Below are positions 33,448-35,938 of a stretch of 35,938 nucleotides of DNA, in pieces; within the stretch, counting starts at the first letter, position 1; each line of letters begins with the position of its first letter. The position numbers were made by a program, and so were the translations under genes. Source of the stretch: Pseudomonadota bacterium. GTDB taxonomy: Bacteria > Pseudomonadota > Alphaproteobacteria > Rhizobiales > Beijerinckiaceae. Under the pieces are notes generated by a model. That model was given only the letters and a program-made list of their open reading frames with translations. It was not told the DNA's origin and searched no databases. Where the stretch lies: NCBI GenBank assembly GCA_023423995.1, contig JAFAEL010000256.1, positions 1-35,938 on the forward strand, written 5' to 3'.

Positions 33448-34628
33448 GGGGGCTTCAGCCGGCGCAAACGGCTCACGAGCCGCATCGCGGCCGGGCTCTG
33501 CTTGATGCGCCGCTTCAGCCCCGCGAGCCCGCGCAGGCCGAGTGCATAGACCTGGCCTCGGGCGCTGACCGGCAGGAAGACATCGACGAGTTCGACGGTG
33601 TCGTTGCAGAAGGTCGACTTGTACCTCGCCTCGCCTACGCCGAGGTCGAAATAACGACGCCCGCGCAGGCATTGCTCCCGGACGACCCGGGAGACCAGGA
33701 TGTCGCCCGGGCTGAACTTCGTTGCCTCCCGACAGGCTTCGAACGAGATGAACATGCCGGATAGGCGAGATGCGTCCGCGGCCCCGCCGAGTACGGCGGC
33801 AACGCGCTCGCCGACCGTCAGGCCATAGAGCTCGATTGCTGGCCGACCCTCCGAGAGGCCTTCCAGTGAGGCCATGCGAATGAAGTTGCGGATCCCCGGA
33901 TCGCGAAACGGGTCCGGGATGCCGAGGTCGCGGAAGCGCTCCTCCTTCTGACGGAAGAATGCGTCCAGCAGGCGTTCTACGCTCTGCTCGTCGAGTGCCT
34001 GGGCGAACGCGACCTCGCCCAGCTTCGCGAGCCCCCGTTCCTTGTTGCGCAGCCGCTTGCGCGCCTCGTTCGACATCGAGCGTCGGGCGGTCGCGTCCGG
34101 GTCGGGCTCGAGCAGGACCTCGTATCCGTTGCTCGGGCTGGCAGTTCCGAGCGCAGCAAGCGGGTTGGGCCTGGCGTCCCAGCTCCGCGGGACATACGGG
34201 ATCGCGATCACGTCGGCTCCCGCCCGACGGGAGAGTTCGCGCAGGATCCCCAGGACGCCTCCCGGCGGGATGGAGAGATCCCATCCGGCCTTGCCGATCA
34301 TCAGGTTGAAATTGGCATGCTTGCCGCCGAGGGCCGTGGCGATGCGGATTCCGGCGCGACGCTCGACAAGGAAGGGAAACAGGACGACCGGAACGCCGGC
34401 CCCGTCCCGTGCGACGGCGATCCGGATATCGGCCCCGGGCATCACCTTCTCGACGAAAGCCTTCACCCAGTCGAAGCGCTGATAGGGAGAAGCCGTCCCT
34501 TCCGCCTCGAGCTCCCGCCAGGTCGCCTCGGCAGCCCCGAGGCCAGTGAGGAGTTCGACGCGAAGCTGCGCTGCGCGGCCTTCGGCTACCATGCCGAGGG
34601 GGGAGGGGGCCGCAGCTGCACTCGACAT
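33441..34628 (-). CDS. CelD/BcsL-type GNAT acyltransferase of the EPS locus
   Basis: A 395-residue protein of the same GNAT group as the one at 4406-5392, but diverged. It has ASPYQRFDWVKAFVEKV at the N-terminal part, SNEARKRLRNKERGLAKLG as the basic middle segment, and FDLGVGEARYKSTFCND as the C-terminal signature. It probably acylates a sugar of the exopolysaccharide in the cytoplasm. The ATG at 34628 is preferred because GAGGG lies about eight bases before it; the open frame continues to 34667. Its stop lies inside a hairpin shared with the convergent Wzc-like gene. The gene is divergent from a polysaccharide deacetylase, with 131 bases between. Confidence 0.78.
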   Translation of the reverse strand: MSSAAAAPSPLGMVAEGRAAQLRVELLTGLGAAEATWRELEAEGTASPYQRFDWVKAFVEKVMPGADIRIAVARDGAGVPVVLFPFLVERRAGIRIATALGGKHANFNLMIGKAGWDLSIPPGGVLGILRELSRRAGADVIAIPYVPRSWDARPNPLAALGTASPSNGYEVLLEPDPDATARRSMSNEARKRLRNKERGLAKLGEVAFAQALDEQSVERLLDAFFRQKEERFRDLGIPDPFRDPGIRNFIRMASLEGLSEGRPAIELYGLTVGERVAAVLGGAADASRLSGMFISFEACREATKFSPGDILVSRVVREQCLRGRRYFDLGVGEARYKSTFCNDTVELVDVFLPVSARGQVYALGLRGLAGLKRRIKQSPAAMRLVSRLRRLKPPA

Positions 34629-34759
34629 CTCGTGCCCTCGACCCTTCTGGACTGCCCGGTCACCCACTCTCCCAGGCCTGCAAGAAGGCAGACGGTAACG
34701 GAGCTTTGTTAAGTGCGGGCTAAGCGGGTCCGGCAGGTTTTTGAGGGAGGATGCCGGCG

Positions 34760-35806
34760 ATGGGCGGCGGCCTGAAGCATCGGGTGATCGATGCCGGATT
34801 TCGGGCCATCGCGGCGACGCGGGCGGACCGCTGGCTGGGGCCGCTCGCCCGTGGACGCGGCCTGATCCTCACGCTCCATCATGTTCGGCCGGCTTCCGCC
34901 GATCCCTTCCAGCCGAACGCGCTGCTCTCGATCACGCCGGAGCATCTCGACCTGACGCTGCGGCTCGTGCGGGAGATGGGGTTCGATCTCGCCTCCCTCG
35001 ACGAGGTGCCCGGGCGGCTTGCCTCGCCCTCCGAAGGCCCTCCCTTCTGCGTCCTGACCTTCGACGACGGCTACCGGGACAACCGCGATTTCGCCCTGCC
35101 GATCTTGCGCCGTCATGACGCGCCCTGGACGCTGTTCGTCACAGCCGATTACGCATCGGGCGGTGGTCGCCTCTGGTGGCTCGAGCTCGAGGAAGTGATC
35201 CGGCGGACCGAGAGGCTGGTCCTCGAGGGCGAGGAGCTATCGGCCGGCACGATTGAGGAGAAGCAGTCGGCCTTCGCCCGGGCCTATTCGAGCCTGCGTG
35301 CCGGACCGGAGGAGGTCCTTCGCGATACGATCGCGCGCTGGTGCGAGGGCGCCGGGATCGCGCCGGAGGAACTGGTCCGCCATAACTGCATGAGCTGGAG
35401 CGAGCTTGCCGACCTATCCCGCCAACCGGGTGTGACCATCGGGGCGCACACGCTGACCCACCCGATGCTCGCGAAGCACCCGGAGGGTGTCGCCAGACAC
35501 GAGATCGAAGCCAGTCGGGCGGTGATCGCCCGGCACCTGGGCACCGCGCCGCGGCACCTCTCATATCCGGTCGGCGACAGGACTTCCGCCGGCCCCCGCG
35601 AATTCCGCCTCGCAGCCGAGGCCGGCTATCAGACTGCGGTGACCACACGTCCGGGGCACCTGTTCCCCGAACATGCCCATCATCCGATGGCCCTGCCGCG
35701 CGTCTCGCTGAACGGCATCTACCAGAGCGAGGCCGCGCTCCGGGCGCTCCTGTCGGGGGTGCCGTTTCTTTTGTGGAACCGCGGCCGCCACCTGAATGTC
35801 GGCTGA
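34760..35806 (+). CDS. Polysaccharide deacetylase (NodB homology, CE4)
   Basis: A 348-residue carbohydrate esterase family 4 protein. The NodB motif 1 TFDDGYRDN holds the catalytic Asp and metal Asp, and motif 2 GAHTLTHPML holds the His-x-x-x-His metal ligands; LSYPVGD is the motif 3 region. It would remove acetyl groups from a polysaccharide or lipid-linked sugar. No clear signal peptide is seen, so it may act in the cytoplasm. Two ATGs compete: 34751 sits directly against GAGGGAGG, whereas 34760 is spaced nine bases from it, so 34760 is chosen. A Trp-rich insert (RLWWLELEE) and a helical section separate motifs 1 and 2. Confidence 0.88.
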   Translation: MGGGLKHRVIDAGFRAIAATRADRWLGPLARGRGLILTLHHVRPASADPFQPNALLSITPEHLDLTLRLVREMGFDLASLDEVPGRLASPSEGPPFCVLTFDDGYRDNRDFALPILRRHDAPWTLFVTADYASGGGRLWWLELEEVIRRTERLVLEGEELSAGTIEEKQSAFARAYSSLRAGPEEVLRDTIARWCEGAGIAPEELVRHNCMSWSELADLSRQPGVTIGAHTLTHPMLAKHPEGVARHEIEASRAVIARHLGTAPRHLSYPVGDRTSAGPREFRLAAEAGYQTAVTTRPGHLFPEHAHHPMALPRVSLNGIYQSEAALRALLSGVPFLLWNRGRHLNVG

Positions 35807-35809
35807 AGC

Positions 35810-35938
35810 CTAGCTCTGCCGGCCTCCCTCCATCCAGCGGATCAGGGGCATGAGCGGGAGGATCCAGATGGTGCCCAGAACGCAGTAGGCGAGCGTCTGG
35901 ACGAGCTTCGGCGCGTTCACGATCCGGCTGTCGGCGAT
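35810..35938 (-). CDS. DUF2842-like small membrane protein, 5' end outside window
   Basis: The last 42 codons of a minus-strand gene, in frame to the window edge. The translated end VQTLAYCVLGTIWILPLMPL followed by IRWM is a membrane helix followed by the conserved Pro-Leu-Ile-Arg-Trp-Met end, which I recall from the small alphaproteobacterial DUF2842 proteins. The stop TAG (CTA at 35810-35812) is four bases from the deacetylase stop, so the two genes converge. Function unknown. It probably marks the return to ordinary chromosomal genes beyond the EPS locus. Confidence 0.65.
   Translation of the reverse strand: MADSRIVNAPKLVQTLAYCVLGTIWILPLMPLIRWMEGGRQS

Overview
The window (about 65% GC by eye, dense overlapping genes, many GTG starts) comes from an alphaproteobacterium. 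The order rpsM-rpsK-rpoA-rplQ without rpsD, the two-domain cold-shock protein, a DUF2842-like fragment and the type of GC-rich palindromic repeat suggest the Hyphomicrobiales (Rhizobiales), perhaps near Methylobacterium/Microvirga. The taxon is an inference; there is no rRNA gene here.

Region 1 (1-13562) is a 14-gene glycan or glycoconjugate locus made of two operons that face each other and share a CTAG stop tetranucleotide at 6269-6272. The plus operon holds a sugar-nucleotide nucleotidyltransferase (cut by the window edge), a CmoB-like methyltransferase, a GH39-like hydrolase whose barrel looks circularly permuted, a PIG-L deacetylase, a GT4 glycosyltransferase, a CelD/BcsL-type acyltransferase and a second methyltransferase. 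The minus operon holds a small protein with a histone-like tail, two SDR sugar epimerases, a GT4 and three tandem CgeB-like glycosyltransferases. Together they can activate, epimerise, transfer, deacetylate, acylate and methylate sugars, but the product is unknown to me.

Region 2 (13674-16066, minus) is a two-gene unit: a dual-specificity phosphatase and a 592-residue protein that joins a phosphoribosyltransferase-like domain to a kinase-like domain. I do not recognise it as a described system.

Region 3 (about 16119-18951) is the alpha ribosomal operon rpsM-rpsK-rpoA-rplQ. secY and adk, its usual upstream neighbours, are not next to it. Its leader and all three spacers carry strong hairpins, and a strong terminator follows rplQ.

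Region 4 (18962-25962) is mixed: a short catalase-family protein, a lone GT4, a DegP/HtrA-type periplasmic protease, an orphan TctC-type solute-binding protein whose ribosome-binding site lies inside a strong hairpin with competing pairings, a tartrate dehydrogenase-like enzyme, and a two-domain cold-shock protein with a long leader.

Region 5 (26441-35806) is an exopolysaccharide locus of the Wzx/Wzy type: Wzy/WaaL-like polymerase or ligase, WcaJ-like initiating transferase, GT4, short Wza-like export lipoprotein, divergent Wzc/GumC-like co-polymerase with a C-terminal ATPase domain that has lost its P-loop, CelD-type acyltransferase and polysaccharide deacetylase. The window ends in the 3' part of a DUF2842-like membrane protein gene.

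The most interesting items are the permuted GH39-like enzyme in an uncharacterised glycan cluster, the competing RNA structures upstream of the solute-binding protein gene, and the phosphatase plus phosphoribosyltransferase/kinase-like pair.
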